In this document: positions 46,849-57,155 of the stretch, piece by piece
Layout of the letters: every line of letters begins with the position of its first letter
How positions within the stretch are numbered: position 1 is the first letter of the stretch
Assembly: GCA_018901755.1 (NCBI GenBank)
Contig: JAHIDZ010000001.1
Span: 1 to 64,000, forward strand
Origin: Nanobdellota archaeon
GTDB taxonomy: Archaea > Aenigmatarchaeota > Aenigmatarchaeia > Aenigmatarchaeales > Aenigmatarchaeaceae
DNA length: 64,000 nucleotides
Direction: 5' to 3'
Program-made: the position numbers and the translations under genes
Notes under the pieces: generated by a model
Database searches by the model: none
Seen by the model: the letters and a program-made list of their open reading frames with translations, nothing else
What the model was told of the DNA's origin: nothing

Positions 46849-47391
46849 ATTAGCTACAACTGGGTCTGGATAGAATGTGCAACTATAAACTGCTTCTACT
46901 CTTCCTGTAACATATACTTTTATTCCAAATGGTTTTATTAATGTTCCTTCTTTCTTCATAATCGTTTCTGGTACAGCTACTTTGGTTGTAAACCCACCAT
47001 TAGCATCTGTTCTAAACATACCACTTTTATAATTTCCATTAGCAACATTTACGACTAATTTAGCTTCTGAATCAGCCACAACTCCACCAGTATCATAATA
47101 AACAGTTCCGCTTACAGTAACATAATGAGGCACTTCAAACAGTCCAGTGCAAAATATCCCTAAACATAATTTATAGTTAGTTGTATCTGTTTTATCTAAA
47201 AAAGATTTTATAATAGGTTGCATTAGTGCAAAATGCATAGTATAAGGAGTTTCTGTATAAATTCCTGTTATGCTTTTTCCACCGTTAGATATAATTGCAT
47301 TTATTTTGTAATTTGGACCGCTCATTACAAAAGCAAAAGAACTCATAGAAAATATTATAATTAAAAGCAACGCTATTGCTACTAACTTCAT
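46831..47391 (-). CDS. Secreted protein with carboxypeptidase-regulatory-like beta domain
   Basis: Signal peptide; VSGTVYYDTGGVVADSEAKLVVNVANGNYKSGMFRTDANGGFTTKVAVPE. Confidence 0.6.
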   Translation of the reverse strand: MKLVAIALLLIIIFSMSSFAFVMSGPNYKINAIISNGGKSITGIYTETPYTMHFALMQPIIKSFLDKTDTTNYKLCLGIFCTGLFEVPHYVTVSGTVYYDTGGVVADSEAKLVVNVANGNYKSGMFRTDANGGFTTKVAVPETIMKKEGTLIKPFGIKVYVTGRVEAVYSCTFYPDPVVANLGTCY

Positions 47392-47762
47392 TGACTCACG
47401 TCCGCAACCAATTCAAATGATTTAAGTATTTTTCCTTCACTGTCGTCGTAAAGGACTAAATAATTTTTTTCTCCCTGTATCTGAGCGCGATATATTCCTT
47501 TATTTATGTTACTATATACTTCTGGATACTGCGCTGCTAATTCTGTAACTTGTCCGATTGTTAGATATTCCATTGAAACATCGTATCCTTGTTTGAATTC
47601 TTGCATTTCTTCTAAAGCCATCAAACGATCTAATGGAGTCTCGGTATATAGTTTATTTATTATCATTTGATTTTGAGCGATGACAATAATAAAACCTATT
47701 ACAATTATTGCTATCATCGCCTGATTAATTATTTTTTGATTCATAATTATCATTTTACACAA
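47388..47762 (-). CDS. Single-TM hypothetical protein
   Basis: N-terminal TM; overlaps both neighbours (operon). Confidence 0.55.
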   Translation of the reverse strand: MCKMIIMNQKIINQAMIAIIVIGFIIVIAQNQMIINKLYTETPLDRLMALEEMQEFKQGYDVSMEYLTIGQVTELAAQYPEVYSNINKGIYRAQIQGEKNYLVLYDDSEGKILKSFELVADVSQ

Positions 47763-50488
47763 TGTATATATATTGTTTTACTCGCAGCAGAAGACGTGTC
47801 ACATCTCCATCCAGTAATTGCCGGAGAATTACTCCAAGTGGTTGTAACGCTATTTGGTGCATTATATGATAAACCTGTACCGACACACCCACCAGATATC
47901 ATATATCCATCATTACACCATGCTGTAACACTAGTACTTGAACAAGCTACATCTATCAAAGTTATAGCTCCACCACCACCACTTTTTACACTACTAGCAC
48001 TACATATAGCAAACCCACCAATATACTCTGAATAAACACCAGGTATATTTTCACCACCTGCTGTTATTGTTCCATCTACATCCAATTTCGTTGCAGGATC
48101 GGTTTTCCCAATCCCAACATTTCCACCGACTATTCTCATCACTTCTCCAGCAGTAGCAGCAGGATACTTAGTAATAAAGCTAATGTAACTATTGTCAGTT
48201 CCAGTAGGTCCATAACCACCTATTATATTAGATAATTCCGCACCACCAGCACCATAAAAATTTATTTGCCCTCCATTATATCCGTTTGCTGTTGTACCTA
48301 TTCCCACTTTTACAATTTCGTTAGTGGCAGAGCGAATATCTAATTTATTAATAGGCGTGCTCGTTCCAATTCCAACATTGCCAGTGTTTGCTTTTATTGT
48401 CAATCTTGTTCCATCATTATCACCAGTTGAATATTGACCAAAAATTAAATCACTACCACTTGTTGTCATTCTATATTCAACAACATTAGTTTTAAAAATT
48501 GAAAATCCATTATCAGCATTACCAACACTTTTAGTTTTTATGAAAGCATTATCTCCATACACCATTAATTTAGTATCAGGACTCGTTGTCCCAATCCCAA
48601 CATTTCCGCCACTTGATATTCTTACTTTTTCCGAATAAGTTCCTCCACCAGTATAAAGTGCCATTCCAACCGAATTAGCCCAATCTGATTCAGATACTGC
48701 ATAAAGACCAGTCGCTTTGTTCGTATTTGCGCTATCATATATTTTCAATCCAACTCTACCTCCAGTAGAAGATTCCGAAGAGCCAGTCTTTACTATATGA
48801 ATTACATCATTCGCATCATCAGATGTCCACGAATCAGAACTACTGGCTTTTATATTGCCAATTACATCTAATTTCTGCGTCGGAATACTTATCCCAATCC
48901 CAACATTCCCCTTTACTATTAAGTCATTTTTTCCAGGATTTGCATAAGCATAAGTATCAGAAACTAAAATACCGCCAGCTTTAAGCCCCGAAGCAGTAGT
49001 CAACAATGGGGAATTAAGTAACATAACATATCTGTTTAATTCGATGTTACCTGTTCCGGTGAAGAATTCTGGACTTTGTTCTTGTTCCAAAATAAAATTT
49101 CCACGCACATCTAATTTCGCACCAGGATCTATCGTCCCAATCCCAACATTCCCTCCATTTGGCTGAAGAATAATATAACCTTTTGTAGTAGCACTTGTAC
49201 TTTCTAAAGTTAAACTATTAGAATTAGCTGTTCCACCTTTTAATGTTTGTCCACCAGATCTACCGGTAAGATTTGCATATTGTGTATGATCATCGTCACC
49301 TAAACCTCCCAATAAACCATGATCACTTATTACTGCTTCCCATATAGCATTTCCACTTCCATCAGAAGTTAGAACATATCCATCTGTAGTAGTTCCACCA
49401 GTTACTTGTAATGTAGTAGTTTTTGTTTTACCAGAAACATCAAGTGTTGTAGTAGGCGCATTGTTTCCAATACCTAATCTATTATTTCCTACATCCCAGA
49501 ATAATTTAGTATTAGCATATGTTAAAGAATTTGCATCAGACCAGTATGCAATATATCCACTAGATCCAGCGCCATCTGTAAGAGTCGTTCCCCAAACTCT
49601 AGAATCAGGAGCTCGTTGCTTTACAACATTTCCATCATTAACTAATGTGTTGGTTGCCGTAGTAGATAGGTCTATTGTATTAATTTTTAAATCATCATTA
49701 ATAGTTACTTCACTATCTGGATCAGAAATACTACCAGCAGTTAAAATATTACCACGAGAATATATTCCACCATTAGGAATAGCTGTTTTATAATCAGCAT
49801 AAGCCTCCCCGCTTTTTACAGCTAATATTCCGCCAGTGTGTATTATTTGCGCTGTCCAATCATCAGTTGCTGGATTTTCATCATCTCCAAAAAATCCAAA
49901 TGGCGCAGACGATCTTATTGCGTCGCCAGAAATAGTTACGTATCCGTTGCCACCGACATAAATATTACCAATAACATCAAGTTTTTCAGAAGGATTATTT
50001 ATTCCTAAACCAGTTTTCCCATCAACTTGTAAATCGCTTTTTAATGTAGTTTTACCACCAACAGTGGCTGTTCCACGAACATTAAAATCATTTGCAGCGC
50101 TTGCAGTGAATGCATAACCAGATGATGTAATTTGCGCAGTCGGTTTTAGAGTCTGATAACTTTCATCTAAAGGCCCTTTTACTTTTACTTGAACATAAAG
50201 AGCTTGATCAAAATTAATTTTAGAAGTATCAATAGGCACTAGAATGCTGAATATTCCATTGTAGACAGAAAAATCTTCTTTAGTATAAATGTACGGTGGA
50301 CTTGAACCATCAGCATTTGGAGTGAAATCAAATTCAAAATCATAATTACCATCAGTAACTGGATCATCGGTTGCGTCAGTTAATTTACCTTGTATTGTAA
50401 TAACTTTTGGAATTTCTTCCCATACAGCAAAAGCAAAAGAACTCATTACTAATAAAAATATAATCAAAATTGGAATTATTTTATTCAT
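47750..50488 (-). CDS. Large secreted surface protein with phage-tail-fibre-like repeats
   Basis: Signal peptide; seven G(N)xGIGxxxPxxKLDVxG-type repeats; Cys-rich C-terminus. Confidence 0.85.
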   Translation of the reverse strand: MNKIIPILIIFLLVMSSFAFAVWEEIPKVITIQGKLTDATDDPVTDGNYDFEFDFTPNADGSSPPYIYTKEDFSVYNGIFSILVPIDTSKINFDQALYVQVKVKGPLDESYQTLKPTAQITSSGYAFTASAANDFNVRGTATVGGKTTLKSDLQVDGKTGLGINNPSEKLDVIGNIYVGGNGYVTISGDAIRSSAPFGFFGDDENPATDDWTAQIIHTGGILAVKSGEAYADYKTAIPNGGIYSRGNILTAGSISDPDSEVTINDDLKINTIDLSTTATNTLVNDGNVVKQRAPDSRVWGTTLTDGAGSSGYIAYWSDANSLTYANTKLFWDVGNNRLGIGNNAPTTTLDVSGKTKTTTLQVTGGTTTDGYVLTSDGSGNAIWEAVISDHGLLGGLGDDDHTQYANLTGRSGGQTLKGGTANSNSLTLESTSATTKGYIILQPNGGNVGIGTIDPGAKLDVRGNFILEQEQSPEFFTGTGNIELNRYVMLLNSPLLTTASGLKAGGILVSDTYAYANPGKNDLIVKGNVGIGISIPTQKLDVIGNIKASSSDSWTSDDANDVIHIVKTGSSESSTGGRVGLKIYDSANTNKATGLYAVSESDWANSVGMALYTGGGTYSEKVRISSGGNVGIGTTSPDTKLMVYGDNAFIKTKSVGNADNGFSIFKTNVVEYRMTTSGSDLIFGQYSTGDNDGTRLTIKANTGNVGIGTSTPINKLDIRSATNEIVKVGIGTTANGYNGGQINFYGAGGAELSNIIGGYGPTGTDNSYISFITKYPAATAGEVMRIVGGNVGIGKTDPATKLDVDGTITAGGENIPGVYSEYIGGFAICSASSVKSGGGGAITLIDVACSSTSVTAWCNDGYMISGGCVGTGLSYNAPNSVTTTWSNSPAITGWRCDTSSAASKTIYIHCVK

Positions 50489-50497
50489 TCATACACC

Positions 50498-51097
50498 TCA
50501 ATTTATTTTAACTGAAAGCACTGCGCTATCTTTTGTTAGTGCTTTTCTGCTTATTTCAACTATTTTACCAGCTTCACCTGGCGTGTAATCAAATTCAACT
50601 ATAACAGTTACAGTTCTGAACGTTACACTGGTATCAAATTCTATATTATATTTGACATCGTCCCTTTTTAATACTTCTCCTGTGAAGTCTTTACCCTCGA
50701 TTTTAACATTGCTAGGCCATCTCCATCTCATTGTGTATGTTCTAGCCGTACCGAGATCATCGCACATAGATTCAAGATGACGTTCTAAATCAACTTCAAC
50801 CCAATCATGCTCATCGCATATTGGTGCTTTAGATAAAAGATTATAATAAATCCCATCTGTTAATGCTGAAACTTTTCCACGGTTAGCAGAAAATACACAA
50901 CGGTTTGATGTTCCAGTGCGCGCTGTTTCTATTAGTTTATCATTGCATAATACCATCTGATCTCTTATCACACCCATTTCAGAAGTATCCATTGTTTTTT
51001 GTAAAGTGTTATATGCCCACGGCGCAGCTGCCGCGGCAAGAGAAGTGGCGATAGCAAATAATAATACTACTTGTAAGATTGTTGCTGCTCCTTTCAT
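50498..51097 (-). CDS. Pilin-like/type IV-signal secreted protein
   Basis: MKGAATILQVVLLFAIATSLAAAAAPWAYNTLQ short basic N-terminus plus hydrophobic helix. Confidence 0.6.
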   Translation of the reverse strand: MKGAATILQVVLLFAIATSLAAAAAPWAYNTLQKTMDTSEMGVIRDQMVLCNDKLIETARTGTSNRCVFSANRGKVSALTDGIYYNLLSKAPICDEHDWVEVDLERHLESMCDDLGTARTYTMRWRWPSNVKIEGKDFTGEVLKRDDVKYNIEFDTSVTFRTVTVIVEFDYTPGEAGKIVEISRKALTKDSAVLSVKIN

Positions 51098-51163
51098 AAG
51101 AAAATAATCAGTTTTTCTCCATATAAAATTGAGCCCTAAGTCTAATAGAAACTAAAGTAGACT

Positions 51164-51268
51164 TTAATTGCATAACACTTCATCATCTACTACGAAACCA
51201 CAGCCTTTGCATGTCGTTTCTTTTATCTGCTTTTTCAAACTTTTTGATCCACATTCTGGACAATTCAT
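51164..51268 (-). CDS. 34-aa zinc-ribbon miniprotein
   Basis: MNCPECGSKSLKKQIKETTCKGCGFVVDDEVLCN; below the ORF track threshold. Confidence 0.55.
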   Translation of the reverse strand: MNCPECGSKSLKKQIKETTCKGCGFVVDDEVLCN

Positions 51269-51406
51269 CTTGCTCACAAATAATAATTGGAAAATAATTT
51301 ATTTAAAGACTTATGGACCTCTGGTATATACGACAAGAAATATATTACACGCTTTTAAGAGTAAAAGAAAGTTTATAAATAGTTTATATAGTTTGGAAAT
51401 AAGAAA

Positions 51407-53251
51407 ATGTATATGCGAAGAATAATAAAGAAACCAGACGAAAAAAACATTAGTCTAAAAAAAGTCGTTGCAGACACAAGTGCAATAATTAGCGGTAATC
51501 TTACCAGATTAATTGAACAAGGAAAAATGAAAAATTCTGAAATAATAATTCCAGAAATTGTAATGGGAGAATTGCAAGCACAAACTTCTCGTATGAAAGA
51601 ATCAGGATTCTTAGGTTTAGCAGAAATAAAAAAAATAAGAGAGCTTTCAAAGAAAAATAAAATAACAATTAAATTCGTAGGAGAGCGACCGTCATATGAA
51701 GACATCTTATTATCAAAATCAGGACGTGTAGATGCTTTAATACAAGATATTGCAAAACAGAATAAGGCAGTTCTTATTACTTGTGATTTGCCACAAGCAT
51801 TAGTAGCTGAAGCAGAAGGAATAGATGTAAAATATTTCGAATCATATGAAAAGAAATTAGAATTAAAGATTGAAAAATATCTAACAAAAGACACATTGTC
51901 CGTACATCTAAAGGATAAAGCAATACCTCTTGCTAAAAGAGGAAAACCTGGAAAAATACAACTAGTAAAATTAAAAGATACGCCATCAACGCTTGAAGAA
52001 TTAGAAGAGATTTCGAAAGAAATATTTGAAGCAGCTCGTTTTGAAGATAATTCATTTTTAGAAATTGGAGAACGTAATGCATCTGTAATCCAATTGAAAG
52101 ATATGAGAATTGCAATAGCAAGACCACCATTTTCAGACGGATTAGAAATAACTGTAGTGAGACCAATTATAAAATTAAATCTTGATGATTACAAATTATC
52201 TAATAAATTAAAAGAAAGAATAGAAACTAAAGTAGAAGGAATGCTTATTGCAGGTCCGCCTGGATCTGGAAAATCTACTCTAGCAGCATCAATAGCCGAA
52301 TTTTTAATGAATAGATCAAATGCAATAGTAAAAACAATGGAATCACCACGAGACTTACAATTGCCGCCAGAAATAACTCAGTACGCTCCATTAGATGGTT
52401 CATTTGTAAAAACAGCAGACATTCTTCTTTTAGTTCGTCCAGACTATACTATTTTTGATGAAATAAGAAAAACTAAAGATTTTGAAATATTTTCAGACAT
52501 GCGTTTAGCAGGAATAGGAATGATTGGTGTTGTTCACTCGACTGATGCAATAAGCTCTGTACAAAGATTCATCGGACGCACAGAACTCGGAATGATACCG
52601 CACATAGTTGATACAATTATATTTGTTAAAGACGGAGAGATAAAAAAAGTTTATTCTTTGTCATTAACGGTTCGAGTTCCGCATGGAATGTGCGAAGCAG
52701 ATTTAGCAAGACCAATCGTAGATGTTAATGATTTTGAAACAGGAAAATTAGAATATGAAATTTATACTTACGGTGAACAAACGGTAGTAATGCCAATAAA
52801 AGAAGAAAAGAAATCAGCAGTAGAAAAGCTAGCTCTAGAAAAAATAAAAACAGAAATATCTAAATTTGATCATAATGCTAAAATAGAATTTGTTAATGCT
52901 AACAGAATTTCAGTTCGTGTTCGAAACGACGCAATACCATATATAATTGGTAAAGAAGGAAAGACAATTAAAAATTTAGAAGATAGATTGGGAATTTCCA
53001 TCGACATCGAACCAGTCGTTGAATCATTAGGGAATGAAATAGACCACCATATATCAGATACTGGAGGATATGTAATATTAGAGTTTACAAATGCAACTGG
53101 AAAAAACATTAACATCTATATTGATAATGAATATCTTTTCACAGCAACCGTAGGTCGTTCTGATCAAATTAGAGTAAATAAAAAATCTGATTTAGGAAGA
53201 CAAATAATAAAAGCACTTACAAGAAAAAGCACAATAAAAACATTCGTATGA
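51407..53251 (+). CDS. PIN domain + ATPase + KH protein (PINA-like)
   Basis: VVADTSAIISGNL (PIN), IAGPPGSGKSTLAASIAEFL (Walker A), IPYIIGKEGKTIKNLEDRLGISIDI (KH). Confidence 0.92.
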   Translation: MYMRRIIKKPDEKNISLKKVVADTSAIISGNLTRLIEQGKMKNSEIIIPEIVMGELQAQTSRMKESGFLGLAEIKKIRELSKKNKITIKFVGERPSYEDILLSKSGRVDALIQDIAKQNKAVLITCDLPQALVAEAEGIDVKYFESYEKKLELKIEKYLTKDTLSVHLKDKAIPLAKRGKPGKIQLVKLKDTPSTLEELEEISKEIFEAARFEDNSFLEIGERNASVIQLKDMRIAIARPPFSDGLEITVVRPIIKLNLDDYKLSNKLKERIETKVEGMLIAGPPGSGKSTLAASIAEFLMNRSNAIVKTMESPRDLQLPPEITQYAPLDGSFVKTADILLLVRPDYTIFDEIRKTKDFEIFSDMRLAGIGMIGVVHSTDAISSVQRFIGRTELGMIPHIVDTIIFVKDGEIKKVYSLSLTVRVPHGMCEADLARPIVDVNDFETGKLEYEIYTYGEQTVVMPIKEEKKSAVEKLALEKIKTEISKFDHNAKIEFVNANRISVRVRNDAIPYIIGKEGKTIKNLEDRLGISIDIEPVVESLGNEIDHHISDTGGYVILEFTNATGKNINIYIDNEYLFTATVGRSDQIRVNKKSDLGRQIIKALTRKSTIKTFV

Positions 53252-54120
53252 TTAATATGAAAAAAATATTATTAGTTTTAATGTTGGTAATTATATCTAC
53301 TTCGGTTTTTGCTGTTCCTATTGCGCAAGATAAGTACGTTAATGATTATGCAAATATTTTTAGTTCTGCACAAATATCAGAACTTCGAGCAATTTTTACA
53401 GGAGTAGATTCTACTACAACAGCAGAAATGACTTTACTAACAGTTGACACGGTTGCACCATTAGATATGTTTTCATATGCTCAGGAAGTTGCAGAAAACT
53501 GGAAGATAGGAAAAGCTGACAAAGACAATGGTTTGTTAATTCTTTATGCAAAGCAGGAAAACAAAATATGGGTTTCTACCGGCTACGGTCTTGAAGGAAT
53601 ACTTCCAGACTCTAAATTGGGTAGAATACTTGATGAAATGTATGTACCGGCTCGAGACACGAATAATACAGCAGAAGGAATAATACTTGTTGCAAGAGAA
53701 TATGCCAATGTTATAAATCAAAATGCAGATGATGTGCGTTCTGGTCAAGCAACACCTGCACACAATGTAGATTTCATTTTCATGCTATTTGTTATCATGA
53801 TATTTTTCATGTTCCCATTAATCGGATTTATTGGGAACATCATATTCACTCCAAAATGTAAGAAATGTAATTGTAGAATGAAGCTAGTTAGTACAAAATA
53901 TATTACTGAAAAAGAAAAAGGAACATTTGGGATTGACCATAATGTTCATTATACAATTAGAATATATAGATGCTCAAAATGTGACTGTGAAGTTGTTAAG
54001 AAAACTAAATCACAACGTGGCGGATTTATACCAATTTTCATTGGTGGTTCGCGCGGAGGCGGATTTTCAGGTGGCGGTTTTGGCGGAGGAGGCTTCGGCG
54101 GTGGCGGAGCAGGAAGGTAA
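53248..54120 (+). CDS. TPM-domain (YgcG-like) protein with Gly-rich tail
   Basis: YVNDYANIFSSAQISELRAIF, GKADKDNGLLILYAKQENKIWVSTGYGLEGILPDSKLGRILDE; GGSRGGGFSGGGFGGGGFGGGGAGR. Confidence 0.9.
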   Translation: MINMKKILLVLMLVIISTSVFAVPIAQDKYVNDYANIFSSAQISELRAIFTGVDSTTTAEMTLLTVDTVAPLDMFSYAQEVAENWKIGKADKDNGLLILYAKQENKIWVSTGYGLEGILPDSKLGRILDEMYVPARDTNNTAEGIILVAREYANVINQNADDVRSGQATPAHNVDFIFMLFVIMIFFMFPLIGFIGNIIFTPKCKKCNCRMKLVSTKYITEKEKGTFGIDHNVHYTIRIYRCSKCDCEVVKKTKSQRGGFIPIFIGGSRGGGFSGGGFGGGGFGGGGAGR

Positions 54121-54149
54121 TTTTATATCTTGCTTAATATAATATCTAT

Positions 54150-55283
54150 ATGATGATAACTGCTGACATAGAAACAGGAAGCATAAGAATTACAGCATTT
54201 GGAGAAGATGCTTTCATTGTACGAAAGAGTAGAAAAATAAAAATAACTTCTGAAGAAAAACTTAAAGACGGCGATACAATAGCCTGCGGATCAAAAACCG
54301 TTATAAGCATTGACGTTAGTTATAACAAAGGAAAAGATAAACCAATTGATGATTATAAATCTAGAGAATCTAAAACTGTTTACATGGGGCCAAATAGTGA
54401 ATTGCAGGTCAGCGGTTTTGAAGAATGGGATAAGACAGACAAGGAAGGACAAAGACATCATGGCGAGCTTATAAGAAACATAGAATTAAAAAAAGGATTT
54501 TTCCACGTGTCATATTCACACTGTGAAAATGTACTTAAAACTTCAGTCGCTTCTATAAAATTTATTTTTAGCGGAGGCGGATTTTTTGACGTATGCAACG
54601 ATTCAGTTTATAGCAGCACTATACCATCAACTTCTGTCGGCGCAGGCGGAATTGAATATACAAACAAATTAACCAGAAGAACATTTATTGCAAAGTCATC
54701 TATTGGCGAGGAAATAATAGTTACCAGAGACGGAATCTACAAGAAACCTATAACGAAAATGGATGACATCTTTCAAAATTCAATACAATTATTAGGCTAC
54801 TTTACAGGAAAAATGCACCAAGCGTTGCCAACAATGGATCCAAAGAAAATGGCAGAGCAGTATAAAAACATGCCAAAACAAATGGAAGAGGGACTTGGCG
54901 GGATTGAAATGATGAAAAATATGTCTCCTAAAGATATAGAGAGAATGATGAAGATGGCAGAGTCTCACGGAGCCAAGCTTAGTGCCGAACAGATGAAAAT
55001 GATGAAAGAGCTTCCTGAAAAACTTAAAGCACTGGAAAAAAGCGGCAAAATGACGCAGATGAAAAAAGGAATGGCTATGAGTAAAGGAATGCTGGAAGGA
55101 TTGGGAGACAAAGGAACAGATAGATTTGCAAAAATGCAAACAGAGGGAATGGAGAAGATGAAAAAAATGTCCGGTTTACCAGTTAAAATCACTACATCTG
55201 ATGGCAAGACTACAGATATTGAAACACTTCTTGAATCTCCGAGAAGATATAAGCCATTAACAGACGCGAAGAAGGTTGCATAG
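54150..55283 (+). CDS. FecR-like domain protein with Met-rich helical C-terminus
   Basis: PNSELQVSGFEEW...IELKKGFFHVSY; C-terminal MMKNMSPKDIERMMKMAESHGAKLSAEQMKMMKELPEK. Confidence 0.55.
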   Translation: MMITADIETGSIRITAFGEDAFIVRKSRKIKITSEEKLKDGDTIACGSKTVISIDVSYNKGKDKPIDDYKSRESKTVYMGPNSELQVSGFEEWDKTDKEGQRHHGELIRNIELKKGFFHVSYSHCENVLKTSVASIKFIFSGGGFFDVCNDSVYSSTIPSTSVGAGGIEYTNKLTRRTFIAKSSIGEEIIVTRDGIYKKPITKMDDIFQNSIQLLGYFTGKMHQALPTMDPKKMAEQYKNMPKQMEEGLGGIEMMKNMSPKDIERMMKMAESHGAKLSAEQMKMMKELPEKLKALEKSGKMTQMKKGMAMSKGMLEGLGDKGTDRFAKMQTEGMEKMKKMSGLPVKITTSDGKTTDIETLLESPRRYKPLTDAKKVA

Positions 55284-56830
55284 TGTTTAAAATGGCTACT
55301 AAAAAATCTAAAGAAATAAAGGAGAGCGACGAAGAATTTCTTAAAATTTTATTCAAAAAGAAAGAAGAATCAGCTAAAAAAATATCAGAAGAAATAAATG
55401 CATATTCAGAAGTAGGAGAATTCAGAGAAAAAGGAAAGCAGATTGGAAAAGATCTTGATGAAAGAGAAGAATGTAAAAAAATAGTTGAAGAATTTAAAAT
55501 TTCTCCCCCGATTATGGAATCTGTACATATTAATGACGTATCATTTGATTTTTCATGCAAAAACAGCAACGTTGTAAAGAAAATTGAATTGCTTAAGAAA
55601 CACGGATTTCCTTTTATCACTGCCATAAAGAGCGCATCAACATATCCTGTAAATTTCAAAACATATGGTAAAACATATCTCAAGCGTGGCATGCAGAAAA
55701 TTTATCTTCCAGAAACTTCAAAACCTCCAATAATGCCTGATAGCAATATGGGAATGGGGAGCGGAATAGCTTTAGATCCAAAGAATCAGGGAGTCATACT
55801 TCAGGACGGGGATGTTCTAGGAACAGAACGAGATAGTTATATTTACGAGTTTATGGATACGAAACAAAACATGGATAATCATAACACTGATATTATCATC
55901 TTTCCAGAGAGCGAACTTAGAATTACTATACAGAGAGAAATAACTCATCCAGAACCAGAGTTCATGGTTCCGGAAAAAGTTCCTTCTACCATCAAACAAT
56001 TATCCACCAATACCGTCAATTCAGATGCAATTGAAGGAATAGAGTTAATTAAGGGATTATTCAAAATCAGTCTATTAAGAAAAGGAAAAAATATAAATAA
56101 ACTAATCGCAATTCCGTCTAAATATCCTCAAATAGAATTTGAGTCTACTTCAAAAATGATAATGAAAACTATAAGACAAATGGCTGAGAACGCAAGAAAA
56201 AATAGTCCAAAGGTTGCCGACCTACTTATGGCGCAGATTTCCAACGCAAGAAGCGCAAGTTCTGGAGTATGTGACGACATGGTAGCTACCATCGAGTTAA
56301 ATTATGACGGTTCTCTTGTGATATTCGGCACGCCAAATAATATTATTCATAGAGGCATTGGCAAAGAAACGAAAAGAATTGACCCAAGAAAAAAGATAAC
56401 CCTGACACAAAGCGCTCTTTATGAAACTGACTGCAGCAAGATCAAGGATCCGAGGGTCGACTTAATTGAAAAAAAGACAATGGCTGTAACAGTTTATATC
56501 GCTATGCTAGTTTCAAAAAAAGAATTTGAACAAAACATCGCCAAACCGATTGACATGGAAGCTGAAAATAAAAAGATGCGCGAAGAGGATGAGTTAATGT
56601 TAAAAAACGCAGAAGAAATTGGAGACGATGACCTGATAAACATGGCAAAACAAAAAATAAAAACAGATGAAAACTGGATTAATGCAGTTATACCAAAACA
56701 ATTAGAAGAAAACAAAAAAGAAATAGAACGGGCAAAAGATTTTATCAGGAAGAACACCGAGTTCTACAAGAGAGATTTTGAAGCAATTCTCCCCGCATAT
56801 GATTCTCCAAATGAAAGTGATAAAGTATAA
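55283..56830 (+). CDS. FecR-like domain protein, probable diverged paralogue of the upstream gene
   Basis: PESELRITIQREITH...IELIKGLFKISLLRKGKNI. Confidence 0.5.
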   Translation: MFKMATKKSKEIKESDEEFLKILFKKKEESAKKISEEINAYSEVGEFREKGKQIGKDLDEREECKKIVEEFKISPPIMESVHINDVSFDFSCKNSNVVKKIELLKKHGFPFITAIKSASTYPVNFKTYGKTYLKRGMQKIYLPETSKPPIMPDSNMGMGSGIALDPKNQGVILQDGDVLGTERDSYIYEFMDTKQNMDNHNTDIIIFPESELRITIQREITHPEPEFMVPEKVPSTIKQLSTNTVNSDAIEGIELIKGLFKISLLRKGKNINKLIAIPSKYPQIEFESTSKMIMKTIRQMAENARKNSPKVADLLMAQISNARSASSGVCDDMVATIELNYDGSLVIFGTPNNIIHRGIGKETKRIDPRKKITLTQSALYETDCSKIKDPRVDLIEKKTMAVTVYIAMLVSKKEFEQNIAKPIDMEAENKKMREEDELMLKNAEEIGDDDLINMAKQKIKTDENWINAVIPKQLEENKKEIERAKDFIRKNTEFYKRDFEAILPAYDSPNESDKV

Positions 56831-56876
56831 AAGCAAGATATTACATATAAAATTATTAAATAGAAGGTGATATGAG

Positions 56877-57149
56877 ATGGGATTCCTAGAAGATGTTGGA
56901 AACAGACTTAAAAGTGAGGCAACGTATAAAGCCAGCAGCGGAGCTTCTAACGCTATTGTAAAGGCGGGAGAAAAACTTTTCAAGAAAGGAGATAAAAATA
57001 CCAAATGTCCAAAGTGTAAAGCACCAATAACACCTGGATTGAAATTCTGTTCAAAATGCGGGGCAAAATTAATGGTTACCTGCAAGAAATGCAATGTTGA
57101 TTATTCTATTGGAACAACATTCTGTGCTCAATGTGGCGGAAAATTATAG
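56877..57149 (+). CDS. Double zinc-ribbon protein
   Basis: CPKCKAPITPGLKFCSKCGAKLMVTCKKCNVDYSIGTTFCAQCGGKL; ggtgat RBS. Confidence 0.8.
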   Translation: MGFLEDVGNRLKSEATYKASSGASNAIVKAGEKLFKKGDKNTKCPKCKAPITPGLKFCSKCGAKLMVTCKKCNVDYSIGTTFCAQCGGKL

Positions 57150-57155
57150 ATTATT

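Noticed and set aside
48050-50000. Apparent DNA repeats (ccaatcccaacattcc...) resembling a CRISPR-like array
   Set aside because: Irregular spacing, and the repeats encode the GNVGIGxxxP protein repeats in one continuous reading frame. No CRISPR array seen anywhere in the window.
54792-55139. His/Phe-rich ORF on - (FHHFHLFGTKLG...)
   Set aside because: Antisense of the Met/Lys-rich segment of 54150-55283. Composition is an artefact.
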